DNA of 64,000 nt, taken from Croceibacterium_A sp044506565 (lineage in GTDB: Bacteria; Pseudomonadota; Alphaproteobacteria; Sphingomonadales; Sphingomonadaceae). A model generated the notes under the pieces. That model ran no database searches, had not been told where the DNA came from, and was given only the letters and a program-made list of their open reading frames with translations. This document shows, piece after piece, positions 41,692-50,223 of the stretch. The first letter of the stretch is position 1, and each line of letters starts with the position of its first letter. The stretch spans positions 1-64,000 of the forward strand of contig JBIQKN010000003.1 in assembly GCA_044506565.1 (NCBI GenBank), written 5' to 3'. The position numbers and the translations under genes are program-made.

Positions 41692-42790
41692 CGCCGTGCC
41701 CCAGCGCCATGTACTCGGCGCTCTGCATCTCTCTGAGCCGGCTTACGGTTCGCGCGAATTCGAACTGCCCGTCTCCGGCCGGATAGAGCTGCTCGGGCTC
41801 GGCCGCGGCTGAGGCGAGCAGCTTGACCTTGTTGTCGTAGAGCGCGTCGATCAGCGTGACGAACCTCGCGGCTTCGTTGCGCATATCGGGACCCATGACC
41901 GGGATTCCGACCACGATGACCGTGTGGTAGGCGTGCGCGATCGCGAGGTAGTCGGCGGCCCCGCGCGGCTCGCCGCAGAGGCGCTTGAAGCTGAACACCG
42001 CGACGCCCTTGAAGCTCTTCGGAACGTGCAGCGTCCGTCCACCGCCGACGTCGAGCTGGGCCGAGGGCACGTGCGCCGCGTCCTCGGGCGGATAGTCGGT
42101 CAGGCGGAAGAACGCCTCGCGCAGCTGTGCGGTCGCGGCATCGCCGAGTGGAGTATGCCAGGTCGCCATGTCGCCGAGACGGTCGAGCCGGTAGTCGACC
42201 GGGCCGTTGAGCTCGAGCACGTCGAGCCTGGCTTCGATCAGGTCGATGAACGGCAGGAAATGCTCGCGGTTGAGCCCGTCCTTGTAGAGATCGCGCGGCG
42301 AGCGGTTCGAGGTAGTCACCACGGTCACGCCCTCGTCGACGATCAGTGCGCGGAACAGCCGGCTCATGATCATCGCGTCGGCCGAGTTGTTGACCACCAT
42401 CTCGTCGAACGCGAGGCATCGCAGGTTCCCGGCCAGTGCGGCGGCGACCGGCGGGACCGGGTCGCCTTCCTCGGACTTGCGCGCCTCGCGCAGCCGCTGG
42501 TGAACCTCGAGCATGAAGGCATGGAAATGAACCCGGCGCTTGTCCGCGATGTCCAGCGTCTCGTGGAACAGGTCCATCAGCATCGACTTGCCGCGCCCGA
42601 CGCCGCCCCAGAGATAGACCCCGCGCACCGGCGCGGGCTTCCTGAAAAGGCGCAGCAGACCGCGCGGCGGCTCGGTTTCGAGCGCGCGCTGGAGCGCGTC
42701 GAGCCGGGCTGCCGCCTGCTGCTGCTCGGGGTCGGGACGCAGCTCGCCGGCCGCAACCAGCGCGTCGTACCGGGCAAGCATCCCGCCCAT
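41681..42790 (-). CDS. zapE: Cell division protein ZapE (AFG1-family ATPase)
   Basis: A 369-residue P-loop ATPase. Walker A GGVGRGKSMLMDLF, Walker B LRCLAFDEMVVNN, then GVTVVTTSNRSPRDLYKDGLNREHFLPFI, which is the AFG1/ZapE signature. It modulates FtsZ ring stability during division. The ATG at 42790 shares its first base with the TGA of the GFA gene (TGATG); a second ATG nine bases on (MLARYDAL) is an alternative. Third gene of the sdhB-GFA-zapE unit. Confidence 0.93.
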   Translation of the reverse strand: MGGMLARYDALVAAGELRPDPEQQQAAARLDALQRALETEPPRGLLRLFRKPAPVRGVYLWGGVGRGKSMLMDLFHETLDIADKRRVHFHAFMLEVHQRLREARKSEEGDPVPPVAAALAGNLRCLAFDEMVVNNSADAMIMSRLFRALIVDEGVTVVTTSNRSPRDLYKDGLNREHFLPFIDLIEARLDVLELNGPVDYRLDRLGDMATWHTPLGDAATAQLREAFFRLTDYPPEDAAHVPSAQLDVGGGRTLHVPKSFKGVAVFSFKRLCGEPRGAADYLAIAHAYHTVIVVGIPVMGPDMRNEAARFVTLIDALYDNKVKLLASAAAEPEQLYPAGDGQFEFARTVSRLREMQSAEYMALGHGEPG

Positions 42791-43221
42791 CAGTCGCGCG
42801 GTTGCATGGCCTCGTACTTGGGCAGCTCGGGGTCGAAATGATCCCAGGCCACGGCGTCCTTCATGTAGATCACGCTTTCCGGTGAGACGGCATCGGGATC
42901 ATCGAGCGACCCGGCCTGGACCATGATGAACTCTCCAGGCAGGTCGCCCGAGGTGTACAGGCGCCCGCCGCAAGTCCCGCAGAAATGGCGCGTCACACTG
43001 CCGCCGGTATCGCCGACGTTGGTGTAGGTCGCCGGCGCCGCGCTGAGTTCGAGCTGGCTCCGGTGGATGCCGACGATCGTCGTGTGCCCGGTGCCGGTCG
43101 CCTTCTGGCAATCCCTGCAGGCGCACTGCGACACGAACAGCGTGGGGCCCGACAGACGGTAGCGAATGGCGCCGCACAGGCAGCCGCCTTCGAGGGACTG
43201 CCCCTCGCCGATGCCGGGCAT
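42790..43221 (-). CDS. GFA-family (CENP-V/GFA) zinc protein
   Basis: A 143-residue protein of the glutathione-dependent formaldehyde-activating family. Zinc-binding cysteines: GGCLCGAIRY, QCACRDCQKATG and HFCGTCGGRLY, the complete set. Members are small Mss4-like zinc folds, and few have proven activity. ATG at 43221 overlaps the sdhB stop by one base, and the stop overlaps the zapE start by one base, so translation is coupled. Confidence 0.9.
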   Translation of the reverse strand: MPGIGEGQSLEGGCLCGAIRYRLSGPTLFVSQCACRDCQKATGTGHTTIVGIHRSQLELSAAPATYTNVGDTGGSVTRHFCGTCGGRLYTSGDLPGEFIMVQAGSLDDPDAVSPESVIYMKDAVAWDHFDPELPKYEAMQPRD

Positions 43222-44000
43222 CAGACCTGGCGCTCCACCTGGAGCTTCTTGATCTCGGCAATCGCCTTCGCGGGGTTCAGTCCCTTGGGGCAGACGTTGG
43301 CGCAGTTCATGATGGTGTGGCAGCGGTACAGCCGGAACGGGTCCTCCAGCTGGTCGAGCCGTTCGCCGGTCATCTCGTCGCGGCTGTCGGCCAGCCAGCG
43401 GTAGGCCTGGAGCAGGATCGCCGGGCCGAGGAACTTGTCCGAATTCCACCAATAGCTCGGGCACGCGGTCGAGCAGCACGCACAGAGGATGCACTCGTAG
43501 AGACCGTCGAGCTTTTCGCGCTGCTCGGGGCTTTGCAGACGCTCTTTGCTGGGCGTCGTAGTCACGGTCTGCAGCCACGGCCGGATCGAGGCGTACTGCG
43601 CGTAGAAGTGGGAGAAGTCCGGGACCAGGTCCTTGATCACTTCCATGTGGGGCAGCGGCGTGATGCGAATTTCGCCCGACAGATCCTCGATCGCGGTGGT
43701 GCAGGCGAGGCCGTTGCGGCCGTTCATGTTCATCGAGCAGGAGCCGCAGATGCCTTCGCGGCACGAGCGGCGGAAGGTCAGCGTCGGGTCGATCTCGTTC
43801 TTGATCTTGATCAGCGCGTCGAGGACCATCGGCCCGCAATCGTCGAGATCGATCTCGAAATGGTCGTAGCGAGGGTTCTCGCCGCTTTCGGGGTCCCAGC
43901 GGTAGATCCTGAATTTCTGTACGCGCGTGGCCCCGGCGGCCTTGTGTTCACGGCCCTGGGGGTTGATCCGGCTGTTCTTTGGCAGGGTGAAGGTGGCCAT
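43221..44000 (-). CDS. sdhB: Succinate dehydrogenase iron-sulfur subunit
   Basis: A 259-residue subunit of complex II that carries electrons from FAD to quinone. 2Fe-2S cysteines: SCREGICGSCSMNMNGRNGLAC. 4Fe-4S and 3Fe-4S cysteines: CILCACCSTACPSYWWN and CHTIMNCANVCPKGLNPAKAI, all present. Start ATG 44000 after AGGACAGC. The other subunits (sdhC, D, A) are not in the window; the gene upstream is divergent, so sdhB is the first gene of its unit and is followed by GFA and zapE. Confidence 0.96.
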   Translation of the reverse strand: MATFTLPKNSRINPQGREHKAAGATRVQKFRIYRWDPESGENPRYDHFEIDLDDCGPMVLDALIKIKNEIDPTLTFRRSCREGICGSCSMNMNGRNGLACTTAIEDLSGEIRITPLPHMEVIKDLVPDFSHFYAQYASIRPWLQTVTTTPSKERLQSPEQREKLDGLYECILCACCSTACPSYWWNSDKFLGPAILLQAYRWLADSRDEMTGERLDQLEDPFRLYRCHTIMNCANVCPKGLNPAKAIAEIKKLQVERQV

Positions 44001-44163
44001 CTGCTGTCCTCGCTTGCGCGGACTCTCTAGCGATTCAGGGCCGCGGAGCAAGCGGGCGTTGCCGCGGCGAACCGGTTCCGGCGGCAGGCCGGTCGGGTCC
44101 TCGCGGGGAACGGGCCTGTGGCCGGGGGGTTCGCCTAACGACACCCGTACCCGAGGACCCCCG

Positions 44164-44751
44164 ATGCAACAGGAACAGTTGAGCGAAACGGTCGAGCGCG
44201 ACGACGCGCCGATCACCGCCGCCAAGGACATTCATCCCGACCGCACTCTCGTGGCGGAGAGCGTCACGATCAATCGTCCGGCGCAGGAACTCTACGACTT
44301 CTGGCGCAATCCGGCGAACCTGCTCCAGGTGCTCGAAAACCTGGTTTCGATCGAGGTGCTCGACACGCATCGTTCGCTGTGGACCGTGAAGGCGCCGGGC
44401 GGAAACGAAGTAAGCTGGGAATCGGTCGTCACCAAGGAAGAGACCGGGCGCGAGATCTACTGGCAGTCGGCCGAGGGTGCGGACGTCGCGAACAGCGGGC
44501 GGATCACATTCACCGATGCAGGAGATCGCGGGACCGTCGTGCGCGCCGTCATCGCCTACAGTCCGCCGGGCGGGACCATCGGCCGGACCATCGCCAAGCT
44601 GCTCCAGCGCGAACCTCGCCTGCAGACGCGGCGCGATCTGCACCGCTTCAAGCAACTGATGGAAGCCGGCGAGATCGCCACAAGCGCGCGCAACCGCCGC
44701 CAGCGCGACGAGCGCAACGAGGACCAGACCCAGGCGGAGAAGCGGGCATGA
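44164..44751 (+). CDS. SRPBCC-family (START-like) protein
   Basis: A 195-residue protein with an SRPBCC/polyketide-cyclase-like hydrophobic ligand fold at about residues 30 to 165: ESVTINRPAQELYDFWRNPANLLQVLENLVSIEVLD, WESVVTKEETGREIYWQSAEGADVANSGRITF, and VIAYSPPGGTIGRTIAKLLQREPRLQTRRDLHRFKQLMEAGE. The Arg/Glu-rich tail is charged. I recognise the type as often beside alcohol dehydrogenase genes; the function is unknown. The ATG is preceded by GAGGA, and the gene overlaps the dehydrogenase by 4 bases. Confidence 0.8.
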   Translation: MQQEQLSETVERDDAPITAAKDIHPDRTLVAESVTINRPAQELYDFWRNPANLLQVLENLVSIEVLDTHRSLWTVKAPGGNEVSWESVVTKEETGREIYWQSAEGADVANSGRITFTDAGDRGTVVRAVIAYSPPGGTIGRTIAKLLQREPRLQTRRDLHRFKQLMEAGEIATSARNRRQRDERNEDQTQAEKRA

Positions 44752-45941
44752 AAGCGATCACCTGGCACGGCAAGCACGACGTCCGCTGCGAAACGGTCGA
44801 CGAGCCCGAGATTCTCAACCCGAGGGATGCAATTGTCCGCATCACTTCGACGGCCATCTGCGGCTCCGACCTGCACCTGTACGACGGCTACATCCCCTCG
44901 ATGAAGCCCGGCGACGTGCTCGGCCACGAGTTCATGGGAGAGGTGGTCGAGGCGGGTTCCGCGAGCACGCTGCGACCCGGGCAGCGGGTGGTGGTCCCGT
45001 TCACGATCTCGTGCGGACGGTGCTATCACTGCAGCAAGCAGCAGTACTCGGGTTGCGAGAACGGCAACCCTGCCGACAAGCAGGACATGGGCCGCGAGCT
45101 CTACGGTCAGCCGATGGCCGGGCTGTTCGGATACAGCCACCTGACCGGCGGCTATTCGGGCGGGCAGGCCGAATACGTGCGGGTGCCGTTCTCGGACTTC
45201 GGCCCGCTGGTCATCCCCGACGACAGCATCGACGACGACAAGGTGCTGTTCCTGACAGACATCCTGCCGACCGGATGGATGGCGGCGGAGAACGCCGGGA
45301 TCGAGCCGGGAGACACGGTGGCGGTGTGGGGCTGTGGTCCGGTTGGCCTGTTCGCCGTTCAATCGGCGTTTCTGATGGGCGCGGAGCGGGTCATCGCGAT
45401 CGATCACTTTCACCATCGGCTCGAGCTGGCCCGTCGGTTCGGTGCCGAGACGATCGATTTCGAGCAGAGCAAGGTCTACGAGGCGCTGCAGGACATGACA
45501 GGCGGGATCGGTCCCGACGCGTCGATCGATTGTGTCGGGCTGGAGGCCCACGGTGCCTTCGCCGACAACATCTGGGACCAGATTAAGGTCTCGACGTTCC
45601 TGGGCACCGACCGCGGCCACGTGATCCGGCAGGTGATCCTCGCCACGCGAAAGGGCGGGCGGATTTCGATGCCCGGGGTCTACGGCGGCGTCCTCGACAA
45701 GTTTCCGCTCGGCGCGCTGATGCAGAAGGGCCTGACGCTCAGGACCGGCCAGACCCACGTGCAACGCTACCTGCGGCCCCTCTATTCGGCGATCGCCGAG
45801 GGCAAGATCGATTCGACCTTCCTCATCAGCCATCGCCTGCCGCTCGACCAAGGGCCCGAGGGGTACCGGAAATTCCACGACGAACAGGACACCTGCACCA
45901 AGATCGTCCTCAAGCCCGGCCTTGACGCTTTGGCGGCCTGA
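44748..45941 (+). CDS. Zinc-dependent alcohol dehydrogenase (glutathione-independent formaldehyde dehydrogenase-like)
   Basis: A 397-residue medium-chain dehydrogenase. Catalytic zinc region: TAICGSDLHLYDGY and VLGHEFMGEVVE. Structural zinc: SCGRCYHCSKQQYSGCEN, four Cys. NAD-binding loop: VAVWGCGPVGLFAVQSA. The long insertion between the lobes and the GHVIRQVILATRKGGRIS segment fit the Pseudomonas putida formaldehyde dehydrogenase branch. Actual substrate could be another aldehyde or alcohol. Translationally coupled to the SRPBCC gene. Confidence 0.88.
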   Translation: MKAITWHGKHDVRCETVDEPEILNPRDAIVRITSTAICGSDLHLYDGYIPSMKPGDVLGHEFMGEVVEAGSASTLRPGQRVVVPFTISCGRCYHCSKQQYSGCENGNPADKQDMGRELYGQPMAGLFGYSHLTGGYSGGQAEYVRVPFSDFGPLVIPDDSIDDDKVLFLTDILPTGWMAAENAGIEPGDTVAVWGCGPVGLFAVQSAFLMGAERVIAIDHFHHRLELARRFGAETIDFEQSKVYEALQDMTGGIGPDASIDCVGLEAHGAFADNIWDQIKVSTFLGTDRGHVIRQVILATRKGGRISMPGVYGGVLDKFPLGALMQKGLTLRTGQTHVQRYLRPLYSAIAEGKIDSTFLISHRLPLDQGPEGYRKFHDEQDTCTKIVLKPGLDALAA

Positions 45942-45972
45942 ACGGCAGCGCGAGAAAATTTCTCCCGTGGGT

Positions 45973-45999
45973 TGTCGAATATGCCACCTGCCGTTCGTC
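45973..45999 (+). promoter_or_regulatory. Candidate ECF42-dependent promoter
   Basis: TGTCGA (45973-45978), 17 bases, CGTC (45996-45999). I recall TGTCGA at -35 and CGA/TC at -10 as the reported consensus of ECF42 sigma factors upstream of DGPF genes; both halves fit and the DGPF gene follows with AAGGAG and ATG at 46049. Confidence 0.6.
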
Positions 46000-46048
46000 G
46001 CTGGGGTAGGGGTCGGACTGCGGCCCGACCATCGAAGGAGAATTGACG

Positions 46049-46471
46049 ATGCGAGTGCTGGTGTTCGTGAAGGCGACCGAGGACAGCGAGCAGGGCCGCA
46101 TGGCGCCCCCCGAGCTGCTCGAGGCGATGGGCCGGTTCAACGAGGAGCTGGTCAACGCCGGGATCATGCTCGGCGGAGACGGGCTCAGGCCGAGCTCTGA
46201 GGGCAAGCGGGTCGCCTTCGACGGGCCCAACCGGACCGTGATCGACGGCCCTTTCGCCGAGACCCGGGAGCTGGTCGCCGGCTACTGGATCTGGGAAGTC
46301 AAGGACATGGACGAGGCCGTCGCCTGGGTTAAGCGCTGCCCGAACCCGATGTTCGGACCGAGCGAGATCGAGATCCGCCCGGTCTACGAGATGTCCGACT
46401 TCGACGAGATCATGACCCCGGAGGCCGAGGCGGTTCACGATCGCGTGCGGCAGAAGCTCGAAGAGCGGTAA
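46049..46471 (+). CDS. YciI-like DGPF-domain protein
   Basis: A 140-residue protein of the YCII-related DGPF family: RVLVFVKATEDSEQGRM at the start, DGLRPSSEGKRVAFDGPNRTVIDGPFAETRELVAGYWIWEVKDMDEAVAWVKRCPNP in the middle, with the name-giving DGPF intact. Enzymatic function is unproven. In many bacteria such genes are the targets and neighbours of ECF42 sigma factors; here the sigma gene follows 57 bp later. ATG 46049 with AAGGAG eight bases ahead; a TTG six bases upstream is too close to the ribosome site. Confidence 0.92.
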   Translation: MRVLVFVKATEDSEQGRMAPPELLEAMGRFNEELVNAGIMLGGDGLRPSSEGKRVAFDGPNRTVIDGPFAETRELVAGYWIWEVKDMDEAVAWVKRCPNPMFGPSEIEIRPVYEMSDFDEIMTPEAEAVHDRVRQKLEER

Positions 46472-46528
46472 CCGCGTCGTTCCGGCGCCGCGCTTGCCTC
46501 GGCCCCGGGCATCGGGGACAAGGCGCGC

Positions 46529-47797
46529 ATGGCGGCGGACGAAGTCCGGAAAGTTGTCGAAGCCTCGTTTCGGATCGAACGGGCACGGCTCGTCGCGGGT
46601 CTCGCCCGCATGGTGCGCGACGTCGACCGGGCGGAGGAACTCGCACAGGAAGCCCTTCTCATCGCGCTCGCCGAGTGGCCCAGGAGCGGCGTTCCCGACA
46701 AGCCGGGAGCCTGGCTCATGGCCGCCGCCAAGCGCCGAGCGATCGACGGAATGCGCCGCGAGCGCATGGTCGAGCGCAAGCATGCTGAGATCGCCCGAGA
46801 GCTGGACGAGGAGGACACGAGCGCCGAGGCGATCGAGGCGGCGATCGACGACGATCTGGGCGACGAGCTGCTCGGCCTGATCTTCACTGCCTGCCACCCG
46901 ATGATTTCGCGCGAGGCCCGCGCGGCTCTGACCCTGCGGCTGATCGGCGGACTGACGACCGCCGAGATCGCGCGGGCGTTTCTGTCGAGCGAGCCGACGA
47001 TCGCGCAGCGCATCGTCCGGGCCAAGAAGGCCATCGGGCGCGCAGGCCTCGCATTCGAGGTTCCCCGGGGCGCGGACCGGGTGGAGCGCCTCGCCTCGGT
47101 GCTGGAGGTGATCTACCTGATCTTCAATGAAGGCTACGCCGCCACGGCCGGCGACGACCTCGTACGGCCCGCCCTGTGCGACGAAGCCCGGCGGCTCGGA
47201 CGTATCCTTGCCGGGCTGATGCCTGACGAGCCCGAGGTCCATGGCCTCGTCGCGCTGATGGAGTTCCAGGCCTCGCGACTCCCCGCGCGGGTCGGACCGG
47301 ACGGGGCGCTCGTTCCGTTGCCCGAGCAGAACCGCTCGCGCTGGGACCAGTTGCTGATCCGCCGCGGGTTCGCAGCGCTTACTCGCGCCACGGCGCTCGG
47401 AGGTGCCGAAGGCCCTTATGCGCTCCAGGCCGCGCTCGCCGCCTGCCATGCACGGGCGCGCCGGGCCGAGGAGACCGACTGGCTGCAGATCGCCGGTCTT
47501 TACGACAGGCTGGGCGAGGTGTTGTCGTCCCCCGTGGTCGAACTGAACCGGGCCATTGCCCACAGCATGGCGTTCGGGCCAGAGGTCGGCCTGCGGCTGC
47601 TCGAGGTCATCGAGGGCGAGGCTCGCTTGCGCGATTACGCGCCGCTGCGCGCGGCCAGGGGAGACTTCCTGTTCCGCGCCGGACGGCGGGAGCAGGCGAG
47701 GGCGCAGTTCGAGGAAGCGGCACGCCTGACGCGCAACGCGCGCGAGCGCGCCTTCCTGCTGGCGCGAGCGCAATCCTGCGTGGCGAAACCCGGCTAG
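46529..47797 (+). CDS. ECF42-type RNA polymerase sigma factor with C-terminal TPR-like domain
   Basis: A 422-residue sigma factor. Sigma-2 is at about residues 12 to 80 (LVAGLARMVRDVDRAEELAQEALLIALAEWP, KPGAWLMAAAKRRAIDGMRRER), and sigma-4 follows at about 115 to 170 (RLIGGLTTAEIARAFLSSEPTIAQRIVRAKKAI). The long C-terminal part (DUF6596/TPR-like, about 185 to 420: IYLIFNEGYAATAGDDLVRPALCDEARRLGRIL, VVELNRAIAHSMAFGPEVGL) is the mark of group ECF42, which uses this extension instead of an anti-sigma factor. It should direct its own cluster through the TGTCGA-N17-CGTC element. Convergent with the ATP-grasp gene, 4-base overlap. Confidence 0.9.
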   Translation: MAADEVRKVVEASFRIERARLVAGLARMVRDVDRAEELAQEALLIALAEWPRSGVPDKPGAWLMAAAKRRAIDGMRRERMVERKHAEIARELDEEDTSAEAIEAAIDDDLGDELLGLIFTACHPMISREARAALTLRLIGGLTTAEIARAFLSSEPTIAQRIVRAKKAIGRAGLAFEVPRGADRVERLASVLEVIYLIFNEGYAATAGDDLVRPALCDEARRLGRILAGLMPDEPEVHGLVALMEFQASRLPARVGPDGALVPLPEQNRSRWDQLLIRRGFAALTRATALGGAEGPYALQAALAACHARARRAEETDWLQIAGLYDRLGEVLSSPVVELNRAIAHSMAFGPEVGLRLLEVIEGEARLRDYAPLRAARGDFLFRAGRREQARAQFEEAARLTRNARERAFLLARAQSCVAKPG

Positions 47798-48707
47798 ATC
47801 AGCTTCCAGCGGCGCAGCGAATCCGCGAGGATCGTTTCGATCAGCTGCGGGTGCGTCAACCCGGCGAGCTTCGCGGCACGACCGAAGACCTTTTCCGACC
47901 ACAGGTTGCAGTTGAGGTTGACCTCGAGGAACGTCACCTCGCCGGTCTCCTCGTTCACCCGGAATTCGAAGCGGCCGTAGTCGAACGGGCGGTACTCTGC
48001 GAACAGCTTGGCCGTGTAGTCCGAGATCAGCGCCGAGACCTTCTCGTCCTCGAACGGGTCGAGCGAGTACTTGGCACTGCGGTCGACCAGGTCGCGCTTC
48101 TCGTAGTAGGTTCGCAGATGGCTCGGATCGGCCTGGCGGAAGATCATCTTTGGCAGGATGANNNNNNNNNNNNNNNNNNNNNNNNNNNNNNNNNNNNNNN
48201 NNNNNNNNNNNNNNNNNNNNNNNNNNNNNNNNNNNNNNNNNNNNNNNNNNNNNNNNNNNNNGCGGTCGGCACGCCGGCCGCCACGGCTGCGCGCTTGGCC
48301 AGCGCCTTGTCGTCGCTGAGCCCGCGCAGGATGGGGCTCGCCCCGACGAACGGCAGTCCGACGCGCGTGCACAGCAGCGGGCACAGCATCTCCGAGTTGA
48401 GAAACCCTGCGCGGTTGAGCAGCGGGAAAACGAAATCGACCTCGGGCCGCTCGAACAGAATCTCGAACGTGTCGGCCAGCATCAGGTTAAGGCCGAGTTC
48501 CTCGAGGATCGTGCGGATTTCCACGTGGTATACCGCATGATTGCCGTCCTCGGGATGGAGCCCGCCGCTCCACAGCGCGTGCTTGGCGATGAACAGGAAG
48601 CGCAGCCGCTCCCTTGCCTCGGCCGGGATCTCGAGAGGCGTCAAGGAGTGCAAATTCGGCGGTGACAAAGCGAGTGAACCCTTTCGTCGGGAATTTTTCG
48701 CGGCCAT
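47794..48707 (-). CDS. D-alanine--D-alanine ligase-like ATP-grasp protein, interrupted by assembly gap
   Basis: The gene spans the N-run at 48162-48261. The N-terminal part (from ATG 48707) has FLFIAKHALWSGGLHPEDGN, VDFVFPLLNRAGFLNSEMLCPLLCTRVGLPFVGASPILRGLSDDKALAKRAAVAAGVPT, the start of a Ddl-type fold. The C-terminal part has FDYGRFEFRVNEETGEVTFLEVNLNCNLWSEKVFGRAAKLAGLTHPQLIETIL, with the metal-binding Glu/Asn of EVNLNCN. The halves lie in different frames across the 100 Ns, so the gap length is nominal, and the ATP-binding centre is missing. Expected to ligate an amino acid or similar acid with ATP. Divergent from the PLP-fold gene, 40 bp between starts. Confidence 0.75.
48162..48261. other. 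Assembly gap (100 Ns)
   Basis: A run of exactly 100 N inside the ATP-grasp gene. Exactly 100 is the conventional filler for unknown length; the flanking parts of the gene are out of frame with each other across it, which supports that the true length is different. Confidence 0.99.
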
Positions 48708-48747
48708 ATGGGGGCGTGCGCTCGCAGCAAACCCCCAAAATCCGTTT

Positions 48748-50223
48748 ATGCCCCTGACGCGCGAATTTCGGCTTCCGACCCTCGCTCGCGACGTCGAGCC
48801 CGACGAAGCCGCGCTGCGGGCCATCGCGCTGCTCGCCAGCGGCGGCGACTCGCGGATCACCCTCGATCCGGAGACGGGCCTGAACAAGTACCTTTCGGGG
48901 CCCTATCCGCGGACTACGCTCGCCTATGCCTCGTCGACGGCGAACGACATGTCGCACGAGGCGTTCGCGCGTGTGCTCGAGCTGGCGGAGGAAGGCGGCG
49001 GGAACGAGGAGGCCAAGCTCGAGCGGCTGCGGTCGCGCCTCAGGGCAGCCTATCGGTTGCCGCATGACTGCGCCGTGGTGTTCGCGCCGTCGGGGACCGA
49101 TCTCGAATACGTCGCGCTGGCGGCGGTCGCCGGGCGATCGCCGGGAGGAATTCACAACGTCCTGCTCGGAGCGGACGAGGTGGGCAGCGGATGCATCCAG
49201 TCGGCCCACGGCCGGTTTTTCGCCGAGGTCACCGCGCGGGGCATTCCGGTGGAACCCGGCCAGTGCCTTGCCGGGCTCGAGCTGGTCAGCCTGGCCGACG
49301 TCCCGGTCCGCTGCGCCAACGGCATCGCGCGGACGAGCAAGGACGTCGCGGCCGACATCGAGACCGAGCTGGCGCTCGCCCGCGGCATGTCGCGGCATGC
49401 GCTGGTCCATGCGGTCCACGGGTCGAAGACGGGACTGGTCCTGCCCGAGCTCGAGGAGATCGATCGTCTCCGGCATGAATGGGGCGAGGCGGCGACGTTC
49501 GTCATCGATGCCTGCCAGGCGCGCATCACCAGCGAAGCCCTGCATGCCTATCTCGACCGTAACGCGATCGTCTTCCTGACCGGGTCGAAATTCATGGGCG
49601 GCCCGCCGTTCAACGGCTTCGCGGTGGTACCGGCGGCTGTGGCCGGGCGAGCGGGCGCGCTGCCACCGGGCCTCGCGGATGTGTTCGGCCGGATCGAGTG
49701 GCCGAAAGGGTGGCCTGGCCGCGAGACCTTGCCCGAAGAAGGCAACGCCGGCCTGTGGCTTCGCTTCGAAGCCTCGGTGTTCGAGCTCGAACGGTTCCAG
49801 GCGCTGCCGATGCCGGCGATCGAGCGGGTCATCACCGCGTTCCAGGCGGCGTTGCGCGACAGTCTTGCGGCACCGCTCGGCTTCACCTTCGTGCGTCCCT
49901 CGGCCCCGGGCGAGGGCGACGAGGAAATCGAGCACCCGATCGAGATGCGCACGCTGGCCACGCTCGACGTGAGCCGCCTTCCGGGAGCGCGCAGCTTCGA
50001 GGACGCGCAGCGCCTGCATCGCGCGCTGGCGCTCGCCGGGATACGCCTCGGCCAGCCGGCACGATGCGTACGCAACGGCGGCCCCGACTGGGGCGGCACG
50101 CTGCGCGTCGGCCTGTCCATGCCGCAGATCGTGGCCTTCGCGGAACTCGATGAGGCCGATCTCGGCAGACGCCTGTTCGGAGACATGGAGCGCATCGCCG
50201 GGGCGCTGCGCGCAGCGGTCTAG
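48748..50223 (+). CDS. PLP-dependent enzyme, aminotransferase class V-like fold
   Basis: A 491-residue protein with the fold-type I layout: VFAPSGTDLEYVALAAVAG (phosphate cradle), FVIDACQARIT with Asp254 facing the pyridine nitrogen, and FLTGSKFMGGPPFNGF with Lys281 as the Schiff-base residue. Distant resemblance to class V/cysteine desulfurase-type enzymes only; I do not recognise the exact family. The start ATG 48748 (LTREFRLPTLARDVEPDEAAL follows) is chosen as the first in-frame ATG before the conserved part; a far upstream open frame overlaps the divergent ATP-grasp gene. Lies between an ATP-grasp and a nucleotidyltransferase gene, suggesting a shared pathway making an activated amino compound. 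Confidence 0.75.
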   Translation: MPLTREFRLPTLARDVEPDEAALRAIALLASGGDSRITLDPETGLNKYLSGPYPRTTLAYASSTANDMSHEAFARVLELAEEGGGNEEAKLERLRSRLRAAYRLPHDCAVVFAPSGTDLEYVALAAVAGRSPGGIHNVLLGADEVGSGCIQSAHGRFFAEVTARGIPVEPGQCLAGLELVSLADVPVRCANGIARTSKDVAADIETELALARGMSRHALVHAVHGSKTGLVLPELEEIDRLRHEWGEAATFVIDACQARITSEALHAYLDRNAIVFLTGSKFMGGPPFNGFAVVPAAVAGRAGALPPGLADVFGRIEWPKGWPGRETLPEEGNAGLWLRFEASVFELERFQALPMPAIERVITAFQAALRDSLAAPLGFTFVRPSAPGEGDEEIEHPIEMRTLATLDVSRLPGARSFEDAQRLHRALALAGIRLGQPARCVRNGGPDWGGTLRVGLSMPQIVAFAELDEADLGRRLFGDMERIAGALRAAV

